A DNA stretch of 64,000 bases from CAZHTF01 sp964535305 (GCA_964535305.1 CAZHTF010000001.1:82933-146932), one strand, 5' to 3'. Positions 43,867 through 53,281 are shown, numbered from the stretch's first letter. Notes: generated by a model from the sequence alone, not told the origin. A program made the numbers and translations.

Positions 43867-46527
43867 TTAGGCCGTCAGCGCCCGCAGCGCGCGGTAGTCG
43901 GTCTTGCCCGTTCCCAGCACCGGGATCCGTTCGAGCCGAAGCACGCGGCTGATGTTGTGCAGCCCGGAGAGGTTCGCCTCGCGGATGAAGCGGTTCGCGG
44001 TCGCGCGATCGATCTCGCGCGTGGTGAACAGCACGATTTCCGGGTGCTCCTCATTCGCCGAGGACTCCACCGCCAGCACCGGCCCTTCCGCGGTTTCATT
44101 TTCAGGGACGAGCTGTCGCTCGAGCACCGCCTCGATCGCCGGCAGTGAGATCATTTCGCCGCCGAGCTTCACAAAACGCTTCAGCCGGCCGCGGAATACC
44201 ATGTTTCCATCCGGCTCTTCGACCACCAGGTCGCCGGTTCGATACCAGTGCTTCCCCTCGAATTCCACGAACGGCGAGCGCGCCTCGCCCAGGTAGCCGC
44301 CAAACACACTCGGCCCGCGCACGATCAGCATTCCGGGCGTACCCGCCGGCACGCGCTGCGTGACCTCCACGTCCACGATCGCGTGCTCGACGGAAGGTAG
44401 CACGCGCCCGATCGTGCCGGGCCGCGCGCCCTGCTCGCGATTGGCACTGATGATCGGCGAGCACTCGGTGACGCCGTAGCCCTCAAAGACCCGCGCCTTT
44501 GGGCAGCGCTCGGCGAGGGCCGCGTAGGTGCGCTCCGGGCATTTTTCGGCACCCGTGACCGCCAGCCGCAGCGAGTCGAGCTGGCCCGGCGCGGCGGCCC
44601 GCACGATGCCGTACAGAAACGTGGGCGTTCCGCAGATCAGCGTCGTGCGGTAGGCCTCGATCAGCCGCGCCAGCACCCAGGGCTCGGTCGGATTGGCGTG
44701 GTACACCGTGCGGATGCCGCTCAGCAGCGGCAAGAGCATGGTGACGCTCAGTCCGAACGAGTGGAACGGCGGGAGAAAGCCGATCATGCGGTCGTTGCTC
44801 TTGAGCGTGTAGGTCTCGACCACGTCGCGCAGATTGGTCAGGATGTTCGCGTGCGTCAGCGGCACGGCCTTGGGCAGCGCCTCAGAGCCGCTTGTCAGCA
44901 GAATCGCGGCGATCTGCGGGAGGTTGTCGGTGCGCAGCGCCGACCAATCCAACCGGGCGCGGATGGCCGCGGCCAGCTTGGTCGAGGTCTTGATTTTGGC
45001 GGCCAGCGATTCGAGCAGCAGCAGCTTGCCGCGCAGACCGGTGAGATCGACGCCCTGCGACTCGATTCGGGCCACGAGCGGCCCGGCGGTCAGCACGTGC
45101 TGCGCGCCGGTCAGCTCCAGCGCGTGGGCCATGTTCCGCGCGCCGGTGGTCCAGTTCAGCATGACCGGCGTCTTGCGGGCGAAAAGCGCCGCCAGGTACA
45201 CGGCGACCGCGCCCGCGGATGCCGGCAGCATGATCCCGATACGCTCTCCCGGCAGCGCTTCGAATCTCGGCTTGAGCACCAGGATGGACGTGAGCAGGTC
45301 GCGATAGCGCAGCGCGCCGCGCATCTGATCCGCGACCGCGACGCGCCCGGGCCCGCAACGCGCCTGCGCCAGGAAGACCTCGGCGAGATTCGAGCCGGCC
45401 GGGACGTGCACGCGCGCGTCGGGCTGCGGCGTGAACCACGCCGGCGGCGTGGGCTTGAGTTCCACCGGTCGCGCCGCGGCCGCTTCGCCGCGGGCGGCGA
45501 GCAAGACGTCGCCGACGGTCTGCAGTGCGGCGACATCACCGGGCGCCGAGCCGAATTCGCGCCCGAGCCAGACCAGCAGCTCGGATTTGGCGAGGCTGTC
45601 GAGCCCCAGGTCTTGCGCCAGGCGCAGCGAGTCGGTGATCTCGGCGATGCCGGTGGCTTCGCGCAGGTAATTGGCGACGATCTGTCGCGTGGATTCGGGC
45701 ACGCTGCTCGAATCGCCCGCGAGCCGCTCGAAGTGCGGCTCTGGCAGCGGGCGCACACCGCCGCGCTCCCAGATGGTGTACGGCACGTAGATGGCGGGCG
45801 GCGCGTCCTCGTTATAGACGCGTTGCAGGTACTCGTTGAGCGCGTCGCGCGACCCGCCGCGCGGCAGATCGTGCGGCTCGAGCAGTTCGATGGTGACCTC
45901 GCGGCGCGGGCCGAAGAAGACGAAGTTTGCCAGCAGATGCCAGCAGTGTGCGCGGATCAGCCGGCGCAGCTCCGGGAAGCGGCCGCCGGCGAGGCTGAAG
46001 CTACTGCCCCACACGCCGCGTGTGCGAACGATGACGATGCGCGTGTTTGGCGCGTCTCGCAGCAAGTTTTCGACCGAGCTGTTTCCGCGCAGGTCTTCGT
46101 AGCGCGATCGGTAGATGTGTCCGGAAGGATAGAGCAGCATGTTTTCGCCGTCGGCCAGGCGGGTGGCGCACTGCTGCATGATCGCCAGCACCTGCTCGCG
46201 GGCCTGCGGACCATGACGGGCGATATCCGGCAGCGGTTGCACGTTGGCCTTGCTGGCCAGCCATCGCAGCACGGGCCGATCGATCTGGTCCTGGTCGGCC
46301 AGCGCGCCTGGCGCGAAACGCTTGTGCAGCCAGAGCACAACCAGCAGCGGGTCGATCAATGCTGGGTGATTCGCCAGGAAAAGAATGCCGCGCGTGCCGC
46401 GCCGAGCGACGGCGTCCGCGCCGATCAGCCGTACGCGATATCGCAGTCGGAGCAAAAGTCGAATGACCGCCCGGAGGAACGGAATCAGCATGGCTGCGAC
46501 TATGCGGTCCGTCGCGATGCACTTCAA
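43867..46527 (-). CDS. acyltransferase-ACP-acyl ligase fusion (Aas-like)
   Basis: An 886-residue three-domain protein. Residues about 14-215 form a PlsC-type acyltransferase with NHPALIDP (H54 to D59, HX4D). Residues about 280-345 form a carrier-protein domain with LGLDSLAKSE, where S311 would carry phosphopantetheine. Residues 375-886 form an acyl-adenylating domain with LLTSGSEALPKAVPLTH. E. coli Aas has only the first and third domains. The embedded carrier would let the ligase load an acyl chain and pass it to the acyltransferase without free ACP. Likely role: recycling or remodelling of membrane phospholipids. The start may be the ATG at 46527 or at 46491. Confidence 0.9.
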   Translation of the reverse strand: MKCIATDRIVAAMLIPFLRAVIRLLLRLRYRVRLIGADAVARRGTRGILFLANHPALIDPLLVVLWLHKRFAPGALADQDQIDRPVLRWLASKANVQPLPDIARHGPQAREQVLAIMQQCATRLADGENMLLYPSGHIYRSRYEDLRGNSSVENLLRDAPNTRIVIVRTRGVWGSSFSLAGGRFPELRRLIRAHCWHLLANFVFFGPRREVTIELLEPHDLPRGGSRDALNEYLQRVYNEDAPPAIYVPYTIWERGGVRPLPEPHFERLAGDSSSVPESTRQIVANYLREATGIAEITDSLRLAQDLGLDSLAKSELLVWLGREFGSAPGDVAALQTVGDVLLAARGEAAAARPVELKPTPPAWFTPQPDARVHVPAGSNLAEVFLAQARCGPGRVAVADQMRGALRYRDLLTSILVLKPRFEALPGERIGIMLPASAGAVAVYLAALFARKTPVMLNWTTGARNMAHALELTGAQHVLTAGPLVARIESQGVDLTGLRGKLLLLESLAAKIKTSTKLAAAIRARLDWSALRTDNLPQIAAILLTSGSEALPKAVPLTHANILTNLRDVVETYTLKSNDRMIGFLPPFHSFGLSVTMLLPLLSGIRTVYHANPTEPWVLARLIEAYRTTLICGTPTFLYGIVRAAAPGQLDSLRLAVTGAEKCPERTYAALAERCPKARVFEGYGVTECSPIISANREQGARPGTIGRVLPSVEHAIVDVEVTQRVPAGTPGMLIVRGPSVFGGYLGEARSPFVEFEGKHWYRTGDLVVEEPDGNMVFRGRLKRFVKLGGEMISLPAIEAVLERQLVPENETAEGPVLAVESSANEEHPEIVLFTTREIDRATANRFIREANLSGLHNISRVLRLERIPVLGTGKTDYRALRALTA

Positions 46528-46614
46528 GGCGGCCGCGGCTAATACTCAGCAATTGCCGGCAGATCTGCGATCTCATCAGTCGGCGCGCGCCGCACGCCGG
46601 AATTTTGCCAAGCG

Positions 46615-46911
46615 TCAGCCACCGGCGATCGCGCCCAGAATCACGAGCGGCTCGTCGCCACGGATGACCGCGTCGGGCAGTGGGGCATCGGGCGAATCGT
46701 GCGACAGGTCTTTGCCGCACGCGAAGAAGCGGATCAACGGCCGGCGCGCGAGCGTGCTGTGATCGCGAATGGTGCCGCGGAGCATGGGGTAGCGTGCCTC
46801 GAGCGCGTCGAGCACGCTCCGCTGCGTGATCGGCCCAGCGACTTGCAGCGACACCTCGCCCGAGACGGCCGCCAGCGTGCGGAGGTGAAACGGCAATTCG
46901 AGACGGATCAT
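46615..46911 (-). CDS. MoaD/ThiS-like small protein
   Basis: A 98-residue beta-grasp protein: an alternating MIRLELPFHLRTLA strand, the VLDALEARYP helix, and an ending GAIAGG. The terminal diglycine is the activation site of sulfur-carrier proteins MoaD, ThiS and relatives. The middle FFACGKDL and VIRGDEPLVIL also fit. No MoaE, ThiG or adenylating enzyme gene is beside it. It lies 46 bp after the BNR-propeller gene on the same strand. Its job is unknown; sulfur transfer or protein tagging are options. Confidence 0.75.
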   Translation of the reverse strand: MIRLELPFHLRTLAAVSGEVSLQVAGPITQRSVLDALEARYPMLRGTIRDHSTLARRPLIRFFACGKDLSHDSPDAPLPDAVIRGDEPLVILGAIAGG

Positions 46912-46957
46912 CGGGCCACCTTCGCGATCAGCAGAACCTCAGCGGCCAATCCGCTTG

Positions 46958-48145
46958 CTACGCGAGCGTTTGAACTTCGACGCTCAGCACGGCGGGCAGG
47001 TCGCGGACGATTGGCGACCATTGTTCTCCGCCATCGGGTGAGGCGTACACCTGTCCGCCGGTGGTGCCGAAGTACACGCCGCAGGGATCGAGCGTGTCGA
47101 TCGCCATCGCGCCGCGCAGCACGTTTACGTAGCAGTCTTGTTGCGGCAGGCCTTTGGTGAGCGGCTCCCACTCGTTTCCGCCGACGCGGCTACGGTAGAC
47201 GCGCAGCTTGCCCTCGGGCGGGTAGTGCAGCGAGTCGCTGGTGATCGGCACGACGAAGACCGTGTCGGGCTCGTGTGCGTGGACGCGGATCGGGAAACCG
47301 AAATCGCACGGGAGATTGCCGCTGATCTTGCGCCAGTTTTCGCCGGCGTCGTCGGTGCGCATGATGTTCAAGTGTAGTTGCATGAAGAGCGTATTCGGGC
47401 GGGTAGGGTGCTGATCGATGCGATGCACGCAGTGTCCCACCTCCGGCGCGGGATCGGGCAAATATTTCGACGTCAAGCCGCGGTTGATCGGCCGCCAGCT
47501 CTTGCCGGCATCATCGCTGCGAAACGCGCCGGCGGCGGAGATCGCGGCGAAGATGCGGTTCTTGTTGACGCGATCGAGCACGATGGTGTGCAGGCCCATG
47601 CCGCCGGCACCGGGCTGCCAACTGGGGCCGGACTCGTGCCCGCGCAGCCCGGCCAGCTCATGCCAGCTTACGCCGCCGTTGGTAGTGCGGAAGATGGCAG
47701 CGTCCTCGACGCCGGCGAAGGCGGTGTCGGGGTCGTCAAGCGCGGGCTCGATGTGCCAGACGCGCTTGAACTCCCAGGGGCGCTGCGTGCCGTCGTACCA
47801 CATGTGCGTGGTCATTGGCCGGCCGCTTGTGGGCGACGCGTCATACACGAAATTGTTGCTCTCACCCATCGGCATGCCGTCGGGCGTCGTGGTCGCGGCG
47901 CCGGGCGGCGTCGCGGGCTGCTCCCAGGTCGCTCCGCCATCGCGTGAGCGCTGAATGATCTGCCCAAACCAGGAGCTGTTCTGCGAGGCATAAATGCGAT
48001 TCGGGTCAGCGGGCGAGCCCTTCATGTGATAAATCTCCCAGCCCGCGAAATGCGGCCCGCTGACACTCCACGAACGCCGCTGGCCGTCAGCGTTTAGGAC
48101 AAATGCGCCCTTCTTCGTGCCGACAAGTACACGAATGCGACTCAT
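46958..48145 (-). CDS. BNR/Asp-box beta-propeller protein
   Basis: A 395-residue protein with five Asp-box (BNR) repeats, seen as SRDGGATW, RTTNGGVSW, RSDDAGKSW, RTDDAGENW and SPDGGEQW at fairly even spacing, as in sialidase- and VPS10-type propellers. No signal peptide is present, so it is probably cytoplasmic, and the sialidase arginine triad is not evident. It lies just upstream of the MoaD/ThiS-like gene on the same strand. A catalytic role is doubtful; it may bind a partner or ligand. Confidence 0.82.
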   Translation of the reverse strand: MSRIRVLVGTKKGAFVLNADGQRRSWSVSGPHFAGWEIYHMKGSPADPNRIYASQNSSWFGQIIQRSRDGGATWEQPATPPGAATTTPDGMPMGESNNFVYDASPTSGRPMTTHMWYDGTQRPWEFKRVWHIEPALDDPDTAFAGVEDAAIFRTTNGGVSWHELAGLRGHESGPSWQPGAGGMGLHTIVLDRVNKNRIFAAISAAGAFRSDDAGKSWRPINRGLTSKYLPDPAPEVGHCVHRIDQHPTRPNTLFMQLHLNIMRTDDAGENWRKISGNLPCDFGFPIRVHAHEPDTVFVVPITSDSLHYPPEGKLRVYRSRVGGNEWEPLTKGLPQQDCYVNVLRGAMAIDTLDPCGVYFGTTGGQVYASPDGGEQWSPIVRDLPAVLSVEVQTLA

Positions 48146-48189
48146 GGTCTAACTCCGCAGGAAGATGTGCTCGCCCGAACTCGACCCAA

Positions 48190-48222
48190 ACTATACACGC
48201 GCGGCGGAGCGTTGTGCCACAA
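48190..48222 (-). promoter_or_regulatory. -10 element and small dyad before the BNR gene
   Basis: Read on the minus strand, TATAGT (5 of 6) is at 48195 to 48190, giving a leader of about 40 bases to the ATG at 48145. A dyad TTGTG-C-CACAA (48212-48222) lies in the -35 zone and may bind a regulator. The rest of the 244 bp gap to the kynB-like gene shows nothing. Confidence 0.4.
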
Positions 48223-48389
48223 GCTCCAGTGATTCCTCTGCCAGCTGTGGGGCATTTCGGCGCCGCGGCCTGACCTTTCGAGCGGAAATACTGCGACGGT
48301 GGATCGGCCTGGCTCAGTCCGTCCGCCCTGCTGGGTGAAAGACTTCGTGGCGCATCGCAAGCGCACAGTTCGCGATTTGCAGATCCGCG

Positions 48390-49037
48390 TCAGGCGCGAT
48401 CGTGCGGCACGTTCGGCATCGGCAGCGCGCGCAGCACGGCCCGCACCGGGCTGGCGTCGAACCCAACCAACGGCAGCGGCAGCGCGATCAGCTCGTACAC
48501 GCCGCTGGGCACGTCCGTGAGCACCAGACCTTCGAGGATCGCAAGATCCCGCGCCAGGAAGCGCTGGTGAGCCGGCAGGTCTTTGGAATCTGCCAGGTCG
48601 ACACTGGGCGTATCCACGCCGATCAGCCGCACGCCGCGGTCCGCCAGAAAGTCGACCAGCTCGGGCGCCAGCGCCGCGAAGTCGCCGCGCCACTGGTTTG
48701 GATCTGGAAACGTGCCAGTCGCCAGCAGCACGCGCGGTGCGATCACCTCGCGCGTCAGCATCGCCGGCGTGATGCGCGTGTACGGCGCGACGCGCACGTG
48801 CAGCACCTGGCATTGCCCCAGGTATGTCTCGAGCGGCCGCTGCTCGATCGGCGGCGCGTCAACGCCGTAATGGCTCGGCGCATCGGCGTGTGCGCCCAGG
48901 TGCACGGTCGCGTTCATCGTCGACAGCGTGATGTTGGCGCCCTGCTTCATATCCAGCAGCACGCGGCGCGAGAGCGGCGTGTCACCCGGAAAAGTCGCTA
49001 GCGCCGGCGTGATCGGCGGCGTGATGTCGTACAGCAT
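48390..49037 (-). CDS. kynB: cyclase-family / arylformamidase-like protein
   Basis: A 215-residue metal hydrolase of the putative-cyclase family that includes kynurenine formamidase KynB. HLGAHADAPSH (residues 46-56) is the metal-binding motif. LIGVDTPSVD and a final QRFLARDLAILEGL region match too. AGGAG lies 7 bases before the ATG at 49037. Formylkynurenine hydrolysis in tryptophan breakdown is the best guess, but no other kynurenine-pathway gene is near and the family is broader, so the symbol is tentative. Divergent from gdhA. Confidence 0.8.
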   Translation of the reverse strand: MLYDITPPITPALATFPGDTPLSRRVLLDMKQGANITLSTMNATVHLGAHADAPSHYGVDAPPIEQRPLETYLGQCQVLHVRVAPYTRITPAMLTREVIAPRVLLATGTFPDPNQWRGDFAALAPELVDFLADRGVRLIGVDTPSVDLADSKDLPAHQRFLARDLAILEGLVLTDVPSGVYELIALPLPLVGFDASPVRAVLRALPMPNVPHDRA

Positions 49038-49085
49038 GCCCGGCTCCTACTCCGCCCGATCGTGTCGCGATCGGCGGCCGTGCAG

Positions 49086-49091
49086 TATGAT
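49086..49091 (+). promoter_or_regulatory. possible -10 element of gdhA
   Basis: TATGAT (5 of 6) 58 bp before the gdhA ATG. The -35 zone (GTGTCG) is weak. It lies in the 112 bp divergent gap with the kynB-like gene. Confidence 0.35.
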
Positions 49092-49149
49092 CGCCAAGGA
49101 ATCGTACGCGGTCTGCACGATTCACGCAGCGAAGCGCAACGGAGCACGC

Positions 49150-50433
49150 ATGAGCACCGCGTTACCGCATGGCGCCGCGGACTTGCTGTCGCAATCGCCG
49201 TCGTACGCCCGCGCCATTCAGAACTTCAACCTCGCCGCCGATGTGCTGGCGCTCGACCCGAATGTCGCCGGACGCCTGCGCGTCCCGGAGAAAATGCTGA
49301 TCGTCGCCGTGCCCGTCCGCATGGACGACCAATCGGTGCGCGTTTTCACTGGCTATCGCGTGCAGCACAGCGACTCGCTCGGACCGTTCAAGGGCGGCAT
49401 CCGCTACCACCCGCACGTCGATATCGGCGAAGTCACCGCGCTGGCCATGGGAATGACTTGGAAATGCTCGCTCGTCGGTCTGCCACTCGGCGGCGCGAAG
49501 GGCGGCGTGCAGGTCGACCCGGCCAGTATCTCGTACTCTGAAAACCAGCGGCTCACCCGCCGCTACACCGCTGAGATTCTTTCGCTGATCGGCCCGGAGA
49601 TCGACATCCCCGCGCCCGACATGGGCACCAACGAGCGCACCATGGCTTGGATCATGGATACATACAGCCAGAAATCCGGCCGCTTCACGCCCCAGATCGT
49701 CACCGGAAAGCCGGTCGACGTCGGCGGGTCGGCACTGCGCCGCGAAGCCACCGGCCACGGCTGCGTCTATGTCATCCAGGAAGCCGCCAACGAAATCGGC
49801 CTCAAGCTGCAGGGCGCGACCGCCGCCATCCACGGCTTCGGAAACGTCGGCTCGCACGCGGCGATGGAGCTCAGCCGCCGCGGCGTAAAGCTGATCGCCG
49901 TCGCCGACCATCTCGGCGGCTTCCGCCTGCCCGCGGGCTTCGACGTGCCGGCCCTGGTGCAGCACGCGGCGCAGCATGGCTCGCTCAAGGGCTGGAGCAC
50001 GGGCGAGAAAATACCGGCCGACGACGTGCTCACCACCCCTTGCGACATTTTGCTGCCGGCCGCGGTGGGCAACGTTATCACCACCGACAACGTGCAGCGC
50101 GTCCGCTGCCGCATCTTGGCCGAGGGCGCCAATCAACCCACCACGCCGGAAGCAGACCTGCTGCTCAACCGCTCCGACGTCATGATTCTCCCAGACATCC
50201 TCTGCAATGCCGGCGGCGTGATCGTCTCCTACTTTGAATGGGTGCAGGGCGGCATGCACTTCTTCTGGAGCCAGGCCGAGATCGACCAGCGGCTGGGAGA
50301 CCTGCTGCGGGCCGCGTATCAGCGTGTCCGCAAATTCGCCCGCGAGCGCGGCGTGCCCAACCGCATCGCCGCGCTGTGCACCGGGATCCAGCGCGTCGAC
50401 CGCACCATGCGGCTGCGCGGGTTGTACGCCTGA
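49150..50433 (+). CDS. gdhA: glutamate dehydrogenase
   Basis: Interconverts glutamate and 2-oxoglutarate plus ammonia. The product is 427 residues from the ATG at 49150, with GGAG five bases before it; a longer frame overlaps the divergent kynB-like gene and is rejected. LGPFKGGIRYHPHV, LPLGGAKGGV (catalytic lysine K117), PAPDMGTNERTMAWI and the cofactor loop HGFGNVGSHAA are family landmarks. It resembles the hexameric, roughly 420-residue GDHs. The lptF gene starts 13 bp after its stop, though the pairing is probably not functional. Confidence 0.96.
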   Translation: MSTALPHGAADLLSQSPSYARAIQNFNLAADVLALDPNVAGRLRVPEKMLIVAVPVRMDDQSVRVFTGYRVQHSDSLGPFKGGIRYHPHVDIGEVTALAMGMTWKCSLVGLPLGGAKGGVQVDPASISYSENQRLTRRYTAEILSLIGPEIDIPAPDMGTNERTMAWIMDTYSQKSGRFTPQIVTGKPVDVGGSALRREATGHGCVYVIQEAANEIGLKLQGATAAIHGFGNVGSHAAMELSRRGVKLIAVADHLGGFRLPAGFDVPALVQHAAQHGSLKGWSTGEKIPADDVLTTPCDILLPAAVGNVITTDNVQRVRCRILAEGANQPTTPEADLLLNRSDVMILPDILCNAGGVIVSYFEWVQGGMHFFWSQAEIDQRLGDLLRAAYQRVRKFARERGVPNRIAALCTGIQRVDRTMRLRGLYA

Positions 50434-50446
50434 GGCCAAAGCCGCT

Positions 50447-52099
50447 GTGACCACGCTGCACGCCTACATCCTGCGCGATTTGCTCAAGCAGTTCCTGCTG
50501 ACGATCGTGGCGCTTTCCGCGATCGTCACCATGGGCGGCGGCGTGTTCAACGTCGTCCGCTACGAGGGCATCAGCGGCGCAGACCTGGTGCAGATCATCC
50601 CCTGGCTGCTGCCGATCGTCGTCACATTCTGCATGCCGGTCGCGGCAGTCTTCTCCGCCTCGATGGTCTACGGCCGGCTCGCCGCCGACAACGAGCTGCT
50701 CGCCTGCCGCGCCGCGGGCATCAACGTGCATCGCCTGTTTCTGGCTGCGATCCTGCTGGCCGTGTTCGTCGCGCTTTTCACGCTGATCTCCGGCAATTTC
50801 GTGATCCCCGGGTTCATGAAGCGCATCGATCGCTTCGCCCGCGCCAACATCAGCCAGATCGCCTACCAGCAACTGCGCACCAAGGGCCACATCGCCTACG
50901 GCAAGAAGTACTTCGTCACCGGCGAAAATGTGGAGCTGATCCAAGAGAAGGCGCTGACCGAGAAGAACTTCCCGGTCGGGCCGGATTTCAAGTACCTGGC
51001 CCTGACACGGCCCACCGTGCTGCAGCTCAACGACCAGGGCGAAATCATCCGCTTCACCTCCGCTGAGTGGGGCATGTGCCAGTTCGACACGCGCGACACG
51101 ATCCGCGTTTCGCTCTTCGTCCGCGACGCGCGCGACCTGGAGGTCGGCCGCCGCGTCGTGCACGTGCGCCAGCAGGAGCTCGGCCCGATCGATGTGCCGC
51201 TGCCGTTTCCGCAGCGGCCCACCTGGATGGACCTGAACACGCTGGTGCGCTGGCTGGATCAACCCTGGCTGGCCGACCGCACCGGCCAGGCCACGCGCGC
51301 CTTCCTCGCACGCGTGCTGGTTCATCGCTTCGGCGTCGACTGCGTCGCGGCCCTGGCGGCCGGCCAGCCGCTCCGGCTGCGCGACGACGTCAATCACAGC
51401 TTCACGGTCAGCGCCGAAAAAGCCTTCTTGGCGCCAAACGGCCGGCCGCTGCTGACGCGCGCACGCGTGGTCATGGCCCGCGACGGCTTTGGCGATCTGG
51501 CGCGCTACGAGGCGCCGCAGGCCGAGCTGATCATGCGGCCCACGCCCGAAGGCGGCGGCATCGGCGAAATCCGCCTGCTGCGCAGCACCGAGCAGCCGGT
51601 CCTGGAATACAAGCTGCGATCCGACCGGCCAGAGCGGCCCGCCGAGCAGCTCACGATCAGCCTCGACCGCATCGAGCTGCCCGAGCACGTGCGGGCTGAG
51701 ATGGCGGCGATAACACCCGCGATGGCGATCGACCCGCAGGTGGAGCTGCCGATCGATGCGGCGCTGCGCGAGCAGCGCGTCGGATTGTGGGCCTCGATCG
51801 ATCAATTTCGCCGACAGGTGGCGGCCCTGATCCACTTCCGCCTGGGCTACGCCGCCAGCCCGATTGTCACGATCTTGATGGCGGCGGCGCTGGGCGTGAT
51901 GTTTCGCGGGGCGCGGGCCCTGTCGGCCTTCGGATTGGCGTGCATCCCGTTCGCCGCCGTCACGATTCTGTGCGTGATGGGCCGCCAGCTCGCCGAGCAG
52001 CGCGGCACGACCGCGATCGGCGTGGGGGCGATCTGGGGCGGATTGCTGCTGTTCGTCGTGGCGAACCTTATCCTGCTACGCGCCGGTGTGCGGCGCTGA
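50447..52099 (+). CDS. lptF: LptF-like LPS-export permease, enlarged
   Basis: A 550-residue permease of the YjgP/YjgQ family, part of the LptB2FG machine that lifts lipopolysaccharide out of the inner membrane. The N-terminal half has three membrane helices (start LRDLLKQFLLTIVALSAIVTMG, and MPVAAVFSASMVYGRLAADNELLACRAAG with the family coupling region). The C-terminal end has three more. The periplasmic part between them is about 180 residues larger than in the 366-residue E. coli LptF. A GTG at 50447 is the proposed start. lptG follows after 9 bp. Family confident; F/G assignment is by order. Confidence 0.87.
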   Translation: MTTLHAYILRDLLKQFLLTIVALSAIVTMGGGVFNVVRYEGISGADLVQIIPWLLPIVVTFCMPVAAVFSASMVYGRLAADNELLACRAAGINVHRLFLAAILLAVFVALFTLISGNFVIPGFMKRIDRFARANISQIAYQQLRTKGHIAYGKKYFVTGENVELIQEKALTEKNFPVGPDFKYLALTRPTVLQLNDQGEIIRFTSAEWGMCQFDTRDTIRVSLFVRDARDLEVGRRVVHVRQQELGPIDVPLPFPQRPTWMDLNTLVRWLDQPWLADRTGQATRAFLARVLVHRFGVDCVAALAAGQPLRLRDDVNHSFTVSAEKAFLAPNGRPLLTRARVVMARDGFGDLARYEAPQAELIMRPTPEGGGIGEIRLLRSTEQPVLEYKLRSDRPERPAEQLTISLDRIELPEHVRAEMAAITPAMAIDPQVELPIDAALREQRVGLWASIDQFRRQVAALIHFRLGYAASPIVTILMAAALGVMFRGARALSAFGLACIPFAAVTILCVMGRQLAEQRGTTAIGVGAIWGGLLLFVVANLILLRAGVRR

Positions 52100-52108
52100 G
52101 GCCTGTCG

Positions 52109-53209
52109 ATGTCGTTGATCGATCGCTACGTGGCACGCACCTACTTCTCCAGCTATCTGATCCTGCTGCTGGTCGGCATCGGCCTGTACGTGCTCTTCGA
52201 CGTGCTCGCGAACATCGATGAATTCACCGAGGCCGGCGGAATCCCCGCTGGACGAGTCATCTCGCTGATGGCCGACTTCTACGCCCACAACATCCCGCTG
52301 TACTTCTCGCAACTGGCAGCGCCCGCGATGGCGATCGCCGCAGCCTTCACCGTCGGCGTGATGCTCCGCAACAACGAGCTGACCACGCTGGCCGCCGCCG
52401 GCTACCCGTTGCCGCGGCTGGCCGCGCCGCTGATCGTCAGCTCGATGCTGCTGATCGGACTGTGGGTCGCAAACCGCGAGCTGCTCATCCCGCGCTTCGC
52501 CGAGCAGATCGCCCGCAAGCACGACGACGTCATCGGGCAGGTGGCCGGCGGCGTGAACTGCGTCCGCGACGATGAAAACACGATTCTCACCGCGCTGAAG
52601 CTCTACGCCAACGACGGCCGCATGCAACGTGTCATTGCCGTGCGACACGACCCGCAAGGCGCCGCCCAGGATCTGATCGAAGCCGATTCTGCCACCTACG
52701 ACCCGACCCGCGGCGTCTGGCGGCTCGAGCGCGGCCGGCTGATGCGGCTCGACCCACAGGACCAACCCTCCGATTCGCCGCTGGGCGAGCCGCTGCGGAC
52801 CGAACCGATCGATGAGCTGAGATTCTCGCTCTCGCCCGGCGAGCTGCTGCTGCGACAAGGCACGCAATGGGCCGAGTTGCTCAGCCTGCGCGAAATGAGC
52901 GAGCTGCTCGCCAGTCGCACGCTCACGATCCGCCCAAAGATCGCCGCCGCCCGGCACGTGCGCCTGACGCAGCCGGTGCTGCAGATCATCCTGGTGCTGC
53001 TGGCGATTCCGTTCTTTCTGCGGCGCGTGCCGGCCAATGTGCTGGCCGCCGGCGGACGGGCCATGCTGCTCTGCGGTTTGTTCTTCGGCCTCGCCTTCGC
53101 CGTGCACAGCATGGAAGTGGACGAGCGCTGGGTGGCGACGGCGGCGTGGATCCCGATTCTCACGTTCGGGCCCATTGCCGTCTTCCTACTGTCTAATGTA
53201 GAAACCTGA
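52109..53209 (+). CDS. lptG: LptG-like LPS-export permease
   Basis: A 366-residue YjgP/YjgQ-family permease, the partner of the preceding protein. N-terminal helices (SLIDRYVARTYFSSYLILLLVG), the conserved LRNNELTTLAAAGYPLPRLA coupling segment, and a periplasmic domain ending at the helices LTQPVLQIILVLLAIPFFLR and those after it. Length is as in E. coli LptG. Together they move lipopolysaccharide from the inner membrane to the periplasmic bridge. Presence of this pair supports a two-membrane cell. lptA, lptB and lptC are not in the window. Confidence 0.9.
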   Translation: MSLIDRYVARTYFSSYLILLLVGIGLYVLFDVLANIDEFTEAGGIPAGRVISLMADFYAHNIPLYFSQLAAPAMAIAAAFTVGVMLRNNELTTLAAAGYPLPRLAAPLIVSSMLLIGLWVANRELLIPRFAEQIARKHDDVIGQVAGGVNCVRDDENTILTALKLYANDGRMQRVIAVRHDPQGAAQDLIEADSATYDPTRGVWRLERGRLMRLDPQDQPSDSPLGEPLRTEPIDELRFSLSPGELLLRQGTQWAELLSLREMSELLASRTLTIRPKIAAARHVRLTQPVLQIILVLLAIPFFLRRVPANVLAAGGRAMLLCGLFFGLAFAVHSMEVDERWVATAAWIPILTFGPIAVFLLSNVET

Positions 53210-53281
53210 TTCGGGCGCGACCGCGCGCAGCGCTCGCATCCGTGTCACCAGTCGCGCGCTGGCGCTTTGAGGGGAACCGAA

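Noticed and set aside
44221..44260. GGTTCGA-like tRNA T-loop match
   Set aside because: It lies inside the Aas-like coding sequence and no cloverleaf can be drawn around it.
44698..46542. 614-residue plus-strand open frame
   Set aside because: Antisense to the Aas-like fusion, whose three domain motifs are intact on the other strand.
48142..48813. 223-residue minus-strand frame beside the kynB-like gene
   Set aside because: Overlaps the kynB-like coding sequence in another frame and has Arg/Ala-rich non-coding composition.
50180..51835. 551-residue minus-strand open frame
   Set aside because: Antisense to lptF and the end of gdhA; no recognisable domain.
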